Positions 51,019 to 61,300 of a DNA stretch of 64,000 nt are shown here, in pieces. The DNA lies in assembly GCA_965215855.1 (NCBI GenBank), contig CBDCER010000003.1, positions 1,798,001 to 1,862,000 on the forward strand, in the 5' to 3' direction. How positions within the stretch are numbered: position 1 is the first letter of the stretch; each line of letters opens with the position of its first letter. Below the pieces are notes generated by a model. The model worked only from the letters and a program-made list of their open reading frames with translations, ran no database searches and was not told the origin of the DNA. Made by a program: the position numbers and the translations under genes. The stretch comes from J027 sp965215855. Its GTDB lineage: Bacteria; Chloroflexota; Anaerolineae; Aggregatilineales; J027.

Positions 51019-52158
51019 CTACGGAATCGCCGTAAGGCTCACTGGTTCTAGACTATCTACCCTCATTACCCATATATCTGATCGGGTAACTGTAAATGTA
51101 ATATATGCCAATTCTGCTGAATTCGGCGACCAGACAGGATTTCTACCCTGGCTTTCGTAGATGAACTCTGATGTCTCTATATCCATAATACCGAAATATG
51201 GAGAATACGAGGTCTCGCTATCGAACCATTGGTAAGTGAGATAATGTCTATCAGGAGACCAACCAATTAATATACGCCCAGTTGGTTGAGTAATGGTATT
51301 GCGAACGCTTCCATCTGTATTCAAGAGCAAAGTTTCCGACTGAGTTTGTATAGGTATAGTGTGGTCGTCAATAAAACCAAGTGGTATTCTGAATATACCG
51401 CTATATAATAAGTAGTGTTCCAGTGTATTAGTATTTAATGTCCAAAGTTCGGCGATTTCCTCCGCAGATTCTACTGTAGTATAGGCGACCAACGAACTAT
51501 CGGGAGACCAACTAGGAAAAAAACTACCTTGTTCGGTAGCCTGTTCGTGTATTATTATAGAATTCTGGCTAGGAATATCATGCAACCACATCTTTGTAAC
51601 CCCATTACCCTCATCAAATGTATCAAAAATAATGTGCATACCATTGGGTGACCAGCGAAAATATGTTACAGCGTCTTCAATGTCAGTAGTCAAATTTACT
51701 GTGTTTGATAGACTTAACAGCCATAAATCCCCAGAGTCTGAAATTGCTGCAATTAAATTTTCAACTGGAGACCACTCATAAGCTGGCGGAGTAAATGAAT
51801 CAATGTCTTCTGTGAGGTTAATATGGAAACTAGCATCTGTACTCATAACATGAACATCACGAGGGTCCATCCATGAAGAAAATGCTATAAAACTCCCGTC
51901 GTATGACCACTTTGGAAATAAAGCGTCATGCATACTTTCGGTGAGAATTCTGATTGCGTTGGTATCTCGATTGACAACCCAAATATTCCTATTGAGTTGT
52001 TCGTCGCTAGAGCCAGAGAATGCTAACTCGCTACCGCTATCATCAGGAGACCATGAGATACTTATTATTTGAGAAAAAACTTGTGATTGTGCGAATGTGG
52101 TAGGTAGAGCAAGAAGAATCCAACAACATAGTGTGAAAACAATTGCTAGGTGTTTCAT
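51019..52158 (-). CDS. secreted TolB-like beta-propeller, partner of cassette 17
   Basis: 379 aa from the ATG at 52158, which opens a clear signal peptide (M-K-H-L-A-I-V-F-T-L-C-C-W-I-L-L-A-L-P) with cleavage after T-F-A-Q. The longer frame to 52233 would include the hairpin region. TolB/PD40 blades include I-S-W-S-P-D-D, P-K-W-S-Y-D-G-S-F-I-A-F-S-S, F-R-W-S-P-N-G, P-S-W-S-P-D-S-S-L-V-A-Y and P-V-W-S-P-N-S. It follows the tip of cassette 17 and is its likely partner. Its stop codon abuts the core remnant of cassette 16. Confidence 0.88.
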   Translation of the reverse strand: MKHLAIVFTLCCWILLALPTTFAQSQVFSQIISISWSPDDSGSELAFSGSSDEQLNRNIWVVNRDTNAIRILTESMHDALFPKWSYDGSFIAFSSWMDPRDVHVMSTDASFHINLTEDIDSFTPPAYEWSPVENLIAAISDSGDLWLLSLSNTVNLTTDIEDAVTYFRWSPNGMHIIFDTFDEGNGVTKMWLHDIPSQNSIIIHEQATEQGSFFPSWSPDSSLVAYTTVESAEEIAELWTLNTNTLEHYLLYSGIFRIPLGFIDDHTIPIQTQSETLLLNTDGSVRNTITQPTGRILIGWSPDRHYLTYQWFDSETSYSPYFGIMDIETSEFIYESQGRNPVWSPNSAELAYITFTVTRSDIWVMRVDSLEPVSLTAIP

Positions 52159-52180
52159 GATAGTTTCCTTTTTCTTGGCC

Positions 52181-52217
52181 CTTGTGTCCAGCATAATGTA
52201 ACTATGCTGGACACAAG
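52181..52217 (-). promoter_or_regulatory. hairpin between cassette 17 tip and its partner
   Basis: Perfect 15-bp stem (CTTGTGTCCAGCATA at 52181-52195, complement at 52203-52217) with a 7-nt loop, 22 nt upstream of the propeller start. No U-tract. Confidence 0.72.
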
Positions 52218-52277
52218 CACTAAAAGTGTTCAAGTTAGGGCGTATTCCCTAAATTGAGATTACCCAAGTTAACAGCC

Positions 52278-53702
52278 TCAAATTATACATCCCCATTGGG
52301 GGTTGGCTGGACTTCCAATCGTTCTGTAAACGTGGTCAAGAGTATCCGCTATAAAACAATCTGGTGCTACGATTCTCGGAGGAATGGCAATAGATACTGC
52401 ACCCAGGATAGTGTCAAGTATAACCACTAAACTACTGTTGCCGCCTAGTAACTCTGCGAGTGGACCCAGATCAGGCATAAAAGGTATTGAAGCCTGCTGT
52501 CGTGCGATAGAGGTCAAGACGGCAATCTCGTCATCTGTGAATGGGCTACATATGTCTTGAAAATATAGCGCGTGTTCTAGTACCCATAAAGCAGTGGCAT
52601 TGCCAAAGACAATATCATTCAGGCCAGTCCAATCGGAGGATTCATACAGCAGATCAAAAGCTTCTTCTGCTTCTCGCTGGCAATCACGAGGTGGCTCTTG
52701 TGATGCTGTAGCAGATGGTTGTTGGGCGAAAAGAGCTGAACCGCCTTGCTCAGAAAAATCGAACCATGTGTGTGGTCCGTTAGGATAATTAGGATAATAT
52801 GTCACGCGACCGCAACTAACATGGGCAGAACGTTCTGGAGTTCCATCAAAGGCTATTATTGTATCCCCTTCGAATATCGCCATACCACTGGGGTAATAAT
52901 CGTTCCATTCCCATTGATTTGAGCTACAATGTCGTACAAACACCGGACCACAATATTGCCCATCTTGCGACATAGGAGTTAAATTACCGACAAGTTCACC
53001 GGTGCAATAAGATGGTGGCATCAATGGAATAGGAGGAGTAGTTACACAATTAGCGACACAATTGCTGAGTGCTGGCTCTTGAGGATAGAAACGTTGACAG
53101 GCCGGAATACACAGATGGGCAAAACTATTTGTGGTCGATTGTTCCCCCTGACACATTAGAGGTGGTATCTCGTGTATTAACCCAGAAGGATCCACCAAAT
53201 TAACCACGTTCCCAGCCACATACGCATATCGGTTCAGCGACATTGCCTGCTTCAACACACCTTCCAGCGAATCAAGACTTGGGAATACACCCAGCGCCGG
53301 GTTATAGTACCGCGCTCGCAGATGCACCAATCCGTTGTCATCCGTCGGTTCACCAGTGAAGCCAAACGGCGTCTGCTCAGTGCCTTGCTCACCCCAGGGC
53401 TGTCCGTATGGCGCATAGTGGACGCTGTAGGCCGGATCGAATCCAGCGCCATCAACCACACCACGCACACTGCCCAGACCATCAGTGACCATCCACTGCC
53501 AGTCACCATTGCTGTCCTGTTGTGACAACAACCCACGCACATGCACAAAACGCTCAGTATTCGCGCCAGTCATCGCAGCGATGACTTTCGCCAAGCCCGG
53601 CTGCACATCCAGCAGATACTCGGTCACGACGCCACTCACCGTCTGTTGCACACGCTGACCCAAGCCGTTGTAGATCACCGCATCATGGTCGTCTTCCATC
53701 AC
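52278..53702 (-). CDS. RHS cassette 17: core with internal deletion and unknown tip
   Basis: The frame begins M-M-E-D-D-H-D-A-V-I-Y-N-G-L-G-Q-R-V-Q-Q: the start of the core is joined in frame to the Y-N-G-L-G-Q-R block, removing ~200 residues. Both parent sequences share CTACA at the joint, which suggests a microhomology deletion. The tip (~301 aa) is cysteine-rich at first (C-I-P-A-C-Q-R-F-Y, C-V-A-N-C-V), then has Q-Y-C-G-P-V-F-V-R-H-C and a helical C-terminal part (C-Q-R-E-A-E-E-A-F-D-L-L). Unknown family. Its partner is a TolB-like propeller, as with the hydrolase-like tips. Confidence 0.82.
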   Translation of the reverse strand: MMEDDHDAVIYNGLGQRVQQTVSGVVTEYLLDVQPGLAKVIAAMTGANTERFVHVRGLLSQQDSNGDWQWMVTDGLGSVRGVVDGAGFDPAYSVHYAPYGQPWGEQGTEQTPFGFTGEPTDDNGLVHLRARYYNPALGVFPSLDSLEGVLKQAMSLNRYAYVAGNVVNLVDPSGLIHEIPPLMCQGEQSTTNSFAHLCIPACQRFYPQEPALSNCVANCVTTPPIPLMPPSYCTGELVGNLTPMSQDGQYCGPVFVRHCSSNQWEWNDYYPSGMAIFEGDTIIAFDGTPERSAHVSCGRVTYYPNYPNGPHTWFDFSEQGGSALFAQQPSATASQEPPRDCQREAEEAFDLLYESSDWTGLNDIVFGNATALWVLEHALYFQDICSPFTDDEIAVLTSIARQQASIPFMPDLGPLAELLGGNSSLVVILDTILGAVSIAIPPRIVAPDCFIADTLDHVYRTIGSPANPQWGCII

Positions 53703-53740
53703 CAGCGGGACGCTGTGCGGCAGCTTCCGGGTGGTTTACC

Positions 53741-53810
53741 ACATCTACCGGCGTGTGGCTTAATACGGAATTTCAGGTGATACAGCGGCGGACGAGCTAA
53801 GTAACCAGCA
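53741..53810 (-). repeat. cassette-boundary element, copy 5
   Basis: Copy at the 5' edge of cassette 17, ending within 10 bp of the stop of the master gene's partner. The inverted repeat is degraded here (GGTGATACAGCGGC). Confidence 0.65.
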
Positions 53811-53817
53811 CATGCCA

Positions 53818-55341
53818 CTATCTATCATGGTCAGGCATCCAGCCGAAACACGCAGGAGACAGAGTACATCCACCTATTTCCCTGTGCAGCATTCCATCGG
53901 CACTCATTATATTCACGACACGATAATTGAAGCCTGCATCGCTGAAGGCAAAAAGCCAATTCTGGGTTGGATTCCAGTAGACTTGAGCCATACCAATAAT
54001 GTCGCTGTCTGGATAGACCCCGTTGATTAATTCCATCTGATGCTGTGTTCCAGTAGTGATATTCAACATGTAACCGTAACCAGCACTAGTGTAGCCAACA
54101 TAAGTATCGTTGTGCAGTGGCGATATGTAGTCGATTCCATAATTTGACAAACTAGCATACTGTGCGGTGGTGTGTGAGTCTACATCATGAACATATAAAT
54201 ATTCATGATTGCTGAACACAATTTGTCGTCCATCATTTGTCCACCAAAAAGGTTCAATGAAAGCCTGTTGGGTTGTCGCTATATGTTGCATGCGCCTTTC
54301 AGGTACTATAAATAAAGATAGCCCTTCGGACATGTGAATGGCTGCCATATCGCCCTGTGGTCGCCAGGCCGTCTTTGGGTACGGAACCGACCTTGAGTAG
54401 ATATGCTGGGGCTGTGGAGGGAATAACCTTGCCGTATCTTGAACAAGCAAATTGATTGATTGATCGTTCAACCCCAGTAGCCATAATTCAAATGTGGTCT
54501 GACTGGTGCTACATCCATTCGCTAAGAAGACCAATGCGTAGTCACCAGTTGCATTCCAATCGACAAGAGCCACCTCCTGATTTGGAATAGTGATATATTC
54601 TAATTCGCCATCGTATATATTCTCTATAATTAGCATATTCTCGGAGGGATGAACATAAGTAAGCGATCCTTGAGGTGACCATACCGGCAGTATTGTATTG
54701 CATGCAGAATGATAGGCTGTGCGTGTTGTTACCTGCCCATCTTTTGAGATTACTTGCAATGTGCGAGACCGGGAATCAGCGCCAAAGGCACTGTAGAATG
54801 CGACAATATGACTACCATCGGGAGCCGCAAGTAGCCCAGCAGTATTCAGACCAAGCGCATCGTCGCGGCTAGCGACGATCAAGTGTTGGGTCTCAGCATC
54901 AAATACGACGAACTCCCGATAGCGTGTTCCTAATGGCACATGATCAATGAGCAGTATGCTGCCAGTCTGAAACCATACTGCATTGAATATGTACTCCGAT
55001 TGTATTTGAGGCGAGATAGAGTTTCCGTACCGATCTATGACAAAAATGCTAGAACTGACATCATATTGCCGTGTCATCCAGGCAAAGTAGTTACCGGAGG
55101 GAGACCAGCCGGGTCCCACAATGAAATGTTCACTAGGTAACGTGAATGCTGTAAGGTAGCGACTATCACTACCATCTGCTCGCTCAATGACAAACGCATT
55201 ATCGTCGCTCGAATGATAATAAATGAACGGAACGTCAGATACTTCAGTGGCAAACAATGGTTGTTCAAAACCTGAACTCACCTGAGATAGAAATAGGCAT
55301 ATCAGCAAAACGCAAGATAGTGATAGTCGCTTAACATTCAT
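53818..55341 (-). CDS. secreted beta-propeller protein, partner of the master RHS gene
   Basis: 507 aa with a signal peptide (L-S-L-S-C-V-L-L-I-C-L-F-L-S-Q-V-S-S-G). TolB-like blades follow (P-G-W-S-P-S-G-N-Y-F-A-W, P-V-W-S-P-Q-G-S, W-T-N-D-G-R-Q-I-V-F-S). GAGGAG lies 7 nt before the ATG and only 19 nt separate it from the master stop codon, so the two genes form an operon. Unlike other cassettes there is no hairpin between tip and partner. Likely the immunity or accessory protein co-expressed with the active tip. Confidence 0.88.
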   Translation of the reverse strand: MNVKRLSLSCVLLICLFLSQVSSGFEQPLFATEVSDVPFIYYHSSDDNAFVIERADGSDSRYLTAFTLPSEHFIVGPGWSPSGNYFAWMTRQYDVSSSIFVIDRYGNSISPQIQSEYIFNAVWFQTGSILLIDHVPLGTRYREFVVFDAETQHLIVASRDDALGLNTAGLLAAPDGSHIVAFYSAFGADSRSRTLQVISKDGQVTTRTAYHSACNTILPVWSPQGSLTYVHPSENMLIIENIYDGELEYITIPNQEVALVDWNATGDYALVFLANGCSTSQTTFELWLLGLNDQSINLLVQDTARLFPPQPQHIYSRSVPYPKTAWRPQGDMAAIHMSEGLSLFIVPERRMQHIATTQQAFIEPFWWTNDGRQIVFSNHEYLYVHDVDSHTTAQYASLSNYGIDYISPLHNDTYVGYTSAGYGYMLNITTGTQHQMELINGVYPDSDIIGMAQVYWNPTQNWLFAFSDAGFNYRVVNIMSADGMLHREIGGCTLSPACFGWMPDHDR

Positions 55342-55360
55342 GGTTTACTCCTCAATTACA

Positions 55361-58300
55361 CTAGGGTGATGCAGTAGGATGACCTGGCAGGAAATCGCTG
55401 TATGTAATCCTTGTTGTTAAACTTCTGTCTGTCGGGGGATTGTACAAACGAGTAACTTCCACCCCGACGACAGAGGGGAACTTGTAGAATCTCCAATCCT
55501 CTTGAGTGAATGTATTATCACCGGGCACCTGTTCGTCAGGGACAATGGAGCAATAAAACGGTCGGGCAGTTCCTCTTTGCTTTCCTGGAACATCAACTAC
55601 ATAGGGTACATCTACTGGATTGGCTGTATGAACCAGAGGTTGATTGCCCGAAGTTACGTTGCTCGCGTTGAAACTACCTCGCAGGACACGATATCCGAGG
55701 CTTTGTTCGTCTAGTTCGGGAGAGTTACACCTTATCGCGGGTCCCCAACCAATGACCAGGAAGCTGTGGGTATCACCTGAGTCGTTCCGTCGCCCGTACA
55801 CATAATCACCAGTAGTGATATGTTGTAGGGTAGTCATTGCTGTGGAAAGGCGGTTTCCGTCAGGCAGAACATCATACGAATACTGCCATATTGGGTCGCT
55901 AAAGATGCTTTTATCTATAGTAGCAAAACTTGCATTTAGACCCGTAATGCCACTTCCTGCTGTTTGGGATTCTCCCGAAATATAACCAACCATACCACCA
56001 AACGGTGACGTTTTATTTCGGTTATGGTTGTTCCAAACGTGATTCCCCTCGATTCTATCAAGACCGTCCAATCTAGCACGCCAGCCAACGTCGCTATTTA
56101 AGTCGACTGGGTAAGATTTGGCAGGGTCATTTGTCATGGGAAAATTGCCCAAGTATATTGAAAACGACATGAAGCGTGCTGACTGGTGTTCTCCTACAGG
56201 CGATACTTGATAGTCGTTCTTAAAATCATTCCAGTTCAGAGAAAGCCATATTCCCATATGGGCTGCATTAGAGCCGATGTATGTGAAGCGTAAACGATGT
56301 GTTTGAAGAAGCGGATTACATGAGGGGGCAAAGCCACTTGGATCCATCAGATTGACCACATTCCCAGCCACATACGCATACCGGTTCAGCGACATCGCTT
56401 GTTGCAACACGCCTTCCACCGGATCAAGACTTGGGAATACACCCAACACCGGATTCAGATAACGTGCCCGGTGATACTGCAAGCCATTCGCATCCAACAT
56501 TTCACCCGTGAAGGCAAAAGGCATATCGAAAGTACCCTGCTCGTCAAACGGCGCTCCATACGGCGCAAACAACCGCGACCCTTCTACATCAAAATCGCCA
56601 TCTGCCTGCACTCGAACACTACCCAATCCATCGTTCACAGCCCAATGCCAGTCACCAGCCGAGTCCTGCTGCGACAACAACCCACGTTCATGCACATACC
56701 GTTCAGTGTTCGCACCAGTTGTGGCCGCGATGACTTTCGCCAACCCCGGCTGCACATCCAGCAAGTAGTCAGTAACCACGCCACTCACGGTTTGCTGCAC
56801 ACGCTGGCCCAGGCCATTGTAGGCATAGCTACTGTCGCCTGCACCCAACAACCGCCCGGCTCTGTCCCAACTGTAGGACAGTGTGCCATCAGCAGTCATT
56901 TGACCAGCGTCGTTGTAGGCAAAGCCCGTACTCGAAATGCGGTTGGCGGCATCGTAGGTGTGCGTCTGGCTGCTAAACGGCGAACCGTCCACATTGACAA
57001 CCTCACTGGTGCGGTTGCCAGCCACATCATAAGCAAACGTGTAGTCTCGGACAGGATTGACCCCATCCCAGGCCGCGAAGTAGTCCGCTGCCAGCAACCG
57101 CGACAGGTCATCGTAGCTGTAGTCAATGGCATGACCGTCATAGGCGGTTTCCAACTGCTTGAACTCCAGCTTGAAACTGGTTGCGCTACTCGGCACAGCC
57201 GATTTGTTGCGCTCAGGGCGGTTGCGGATTTCAACAACATGCAAACCTAACCGGGCTAAGGGGATCGTCACGGCTAACTCGCCAGGAGTCGCGGCGTAGG
57301 TATCCAGGCTACCCCAGAAAACATTGTCCACATAGACATCACACAGGCTGCGATCATCACCCGTGCCCAGCTTGAGTGTGAAACCCTCGCTATACACCGC
57401 AATCTGCAACGACGCATCAAAGTCTTCGGTGATGCCATTCGTCCAGTTGCCGTTGTAGGTCACGGCATCCGTATCATCATAAGTGATGACGACGGGCGCA
57501 CTATCTGGCTGACGAATGACGTCGGTAGCAGAAACACGGTTGCCAAGCGCATCCAGCGTATAGGCAAAACGACCCAGCGTGACCCCTTCGGCGCGGTGTT
57601 CAAGCTGCGTCAGGCGGCCCGCGGCATCATAGTCCTGCAAAGTCTGGAAGGCGTCGGCCCGGATGGTGGACACCCGGCGTCCGGTCTCGTCATAACGGTA
57701 AGACACGACCTGGTTATCCCAATCACTGAGGGCGCGTAACTGCCCACGTTCATCATAAGTGTAAACCAGAGCTTTGCCATCGGGCAAGACCAGTCGCGTC
57801 CGCATGCCACCGGCATCATATTCGTATTCCACCGCCTGCTCGGCGGCCCCATCCCCGTCACGGTCAACATCCACGCCGACCAGTCGTCGAGCGGCATCGT
57901 AGCGATAGCCGGTCCCGCGCTCCAGCGTATTCCAGCCATCCACGCTCTCGGTCATCGCCACGCGGTTGCCCGCCCCATCGTAGGCCAATCGCACATCAGG
58001 CGTCAGTTTGGGGCTTTCGCTGAGGTAAGCGATCTCGGCCAGGCGTCCCAGGCGGTCAAAATCCTGTTGGGTATCGTGGCCCAATGGATCACTGACCGTC
58101 ACCCGCGAGCCACCACCGGATAGCAAGGCATGGGCTGTGGTCCAGGTGTGGGATAGCGGATCGGTCAGGCCGGTGCGGCGGTTAAGGGCGTCGTAGGCAT
58201 AGGTGGTGCGGTTGCCACGCGGATCACGCAAGGCGCTGCGGCGTCCGACCAGGTCCAGTTCGACATCGACGATGATGTTCTGGTCGTTGTCGGTTCCAAA

Positions 58301-61300
58301 GACGATGGCATTGCTGCTACCGTCTTCCCATTGGGTGGTATTCCAAATCCAGTCGGCGGGATCAACGCCATTCGTCACATGGTTCTGCACCACGCGAGTC
58401 AGGCGACGCAGCCCGTCGTAGCGGTTGGCGGAAGATACGCCCGCCGGGTTGGTGGCAGCCAGAGCGCGGCCATCTTTGGCGAAGCTGATACTGCTGACAT
58501 TGCCCAACACATCGGTGGTACTCACCACACGGCCCAATTTGTCGAGCTGGTAGATGCTGATGAGGTTGCGGTCATTGTTAGGGCCATGCTCGCTGGGCGC
58601 GAACAGCCAGTCGCCATTGGCATCCACCGCGTCGGGCGACAGACCGTTGTCGATCCAGTTGCGGATGACGCGCAGGGTGCGACCCGCCTTGTCGTAGCAG
58701 GTGTAGCTGGTCGTCGCCAGATCCGTTCCGGCGGCCTGCGTAATCGTCAGGCGGCGTCCAGCCGCGTCGTAAGTGAATTCGGTGCGCGTGCTGCGTGCGT
58801 CAATCGAAGCCACGACCTGCCCACCCTTGTTGTAGACCGTCGTGCTGGTCAAATCCTCGTCGGGACGATCCGGGTTGAACTGCCCATCCACAAAGTTGGC
58901 GATGGTCTGCGTGCGGCGTCCCAGCCGGTCATAAACAAAGCGGGTGGCGATGCCCGTCACCGTGACGGTCTTCAGCACGCGGCCATCCCCGTCATAAACG
59001 GTAGTCTGCACCAGGTCTTCGTCGGGGGTCGCCGGATCGAACACGCCATCGCCATAGTTGGTGATGGTCTGGATACGGCGTCCGGCCTCGTCGTAGATAT
59101 TGTGGGTTTCGTTGCCGCGACTGTCGCGGGTGTAGGCCACGCGCCCGCTATCGTCATAGATCGTGTCGCTGATGAGGTTCTGGTCATAGTTCGCCCCCAG
59201 GTCAATGGGGTTGCCACTGCCATCTTCCCAACGACCATCGGTGCTGTCCCAAATCCAATCGGCAGGATCAACGCTGTTGTCAATCCAGTGCTGGATGGAG
59301 CGCACGCGGCGGCCCATATCGTCGTAAACGTGGCGGGTCAGACGGTTCAGGACATCCTGCGTCCATTCCACGCGCCCGTCGCTGTCGAAGTGGGTGTGGG
59401 CGATGATGTTCTGGTCGGCGTCGCCATGGTTGATGGGGTTTCCGGCTCCATCTTCCCAGCGGCTATCAACCGCATCCCAGACCCAATCGGCGGGATCGAC
59501 GCTGTTATCGACCCAGTTCCGGATGCTACGTACCTGGCGGCCCAGCCCATCATAGACCAGCCGCGACTTGTTGGCGTTGACATCCTCGGTGTAAAGCACC
59601 TGTCCGGCCTCGTCGTAAGTGGTCGTGCTGATGATGTCCTCATCGGCATTGGCGGAGGGGACGTAGGCACTCAGGTCGGGGTCACTCACCAGATCGTAGT
59701 CCGGTTGGCTGGCGCTGCGAATGGTCTTGACCTGGCGACCCAGCGTGTCGTAGCCGGTCAGCGTCACATGCTCCAGTACATCCCAGCTACGCACGACCCG
59801 TCCCATCGCATCGTACTCACTGCGCGTGATGAGGTCGGTGTCGGGCGCGGCGCTGGCGTCGTAGAGCATCGTGCGTGGGTCATTACCTGCGCTGTAGCCG
59901 GGGTCGCCCGGTTCCAGGTCGAGTGTCGCCTCGGCTTTGGCGTTACGGACGGTCTGGATGACGCGGTTGAGCGCATCGTAGACGGTGAAGGTGACGTTGC
60001 CGTTGACGTCGATACTCTTGACCAGATTGCCGTTGGCGTCGTAGCCGGAGGCCGTGATGATGTCCATATCGGCATCGGCGATGGGTAAGTAATCCGCCAG
60101 TTCGGGATCCGCTGCGATGTTGTAGCCGGGTTGGCTGGCATTGCGAATTACGCGCACCTGGCGTCCGGCATCGTCGTAGCCGATCAGGGTGATGTTACCC
60201 TGGGGATCAATCTGTTGCACAACCAGTCCCCGCGCATCGAAGACGGTCTCGCTGAGGCGGTTGTGTGTGCCATCTGTGCCATGCTCGAAAACGTCGCGGT
60301 CCGCCGTAAACGGATTCGGCACTGCCGCATCGGCCACATAGTTGGCGATGGAACGTACCACGCGATCCAGGCTGTCGTAGACGGTCAAGGATGCCCGCGC
60401 TTCGTCGGTTCCGGCCTCAGTGATAGTCTTGAAGCGGCGTCCCAGCGTATCGTACTCATGCACGGTGACGCGGTTGGCATTCGGGTCGGTGGTTGCTTCG
60501 CGTAGATCAATCGCATCCTCGGCATCGGCCAACGGGTTGGTCGGGTCGTGCGTGGGATCGAAGTTGCAAATGCTGGCGACGACATGCCCGGCAGCATCAT
60601 AGATCGTGTACGATTTGGTGCAACTGCCGAAGGTCGAACTCTGGTTGACCTGGACGGTGCGCCCTAATGTGTCGTAGAAGTAGGTGGTCGTCATATCGTT
60701 GGCGGGTGTGACCAGGTCTTTTTGCGTGACCGTCTCCAGCAGGCCCGCACCATCGCCAGTGGCGTAGTAGGTGCGTTCGGTGCGACGTAGTTCAGTCGTG
60801 CCATCGCTGGGGTCAATCGTCTTTTCGGTCAGGACGCGCCCCATCGAGTCGTAGGTAAACTGCTGGCGTTGCAGCAGCGCCGTCCCGGCGGCATCGTCGT
60901 AGACATCGACCTGGGTTGGCAGGCGCTCATTGTTGGCATCGCCGTAGGTGTAAGCCGTTTTGCGGCCTTCGGCATCCAAGCTATTTTCCAGGCGGTCACT
61001 GCTGTCATAGTTGAACTGCGTGACATTGCTGAGGGCATCGGTCACCTGTTTCAGCAATTTGCCATCCGCACTCCAGGCCAGGACAGTGGCGTTGCCGTTG
61101 GGGTCTTGCTTGTTGACCGGGCGATATACACCTGAAACCGACTGGTCAGAGCGATTGCCCAGCGGGTCTTCTGCCCCCTGGTAGACGCCCCCGCCGAAGT
61201 GATGTTTGGCCGTGCGTCCGACGACGGTAACTGTCGTGGCGCTTTCGCCACCACCAAAGGCGAAGTCGCTTTCCAGCAGACCATCACCGCGTTTCTGGTT

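Noticed and set aside
3693..52217. Junction hairpins as ordinary Rho-independent terminators
   Set aside because: None is followed by a run of U on the transcribed strand, and most sit close to the partner start with its ribosome binding site just behind. Termination is possible but not shown, so they are listed as regulatory hairpins.
2271..53810. Integron-like cassette array with attC sites
   Set aside because: The boundary element has a small inverted repeat but is absent from most cassettes and lacks the paired R/L box layout of attC. No integrase gene is seen, and cassette arms are homologous over ~1 kb, which points to homologous recombination.
58331..60088. Long plus-strand open frame (585 aa) opposite the master RHS gene
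   Set aside because: It is antisense to GC-rich YD-repeat coding sequence, its translation is repetitive in step with the repeats, and it has no family motif or ribosome binding site. It is a shadow of the real gene.
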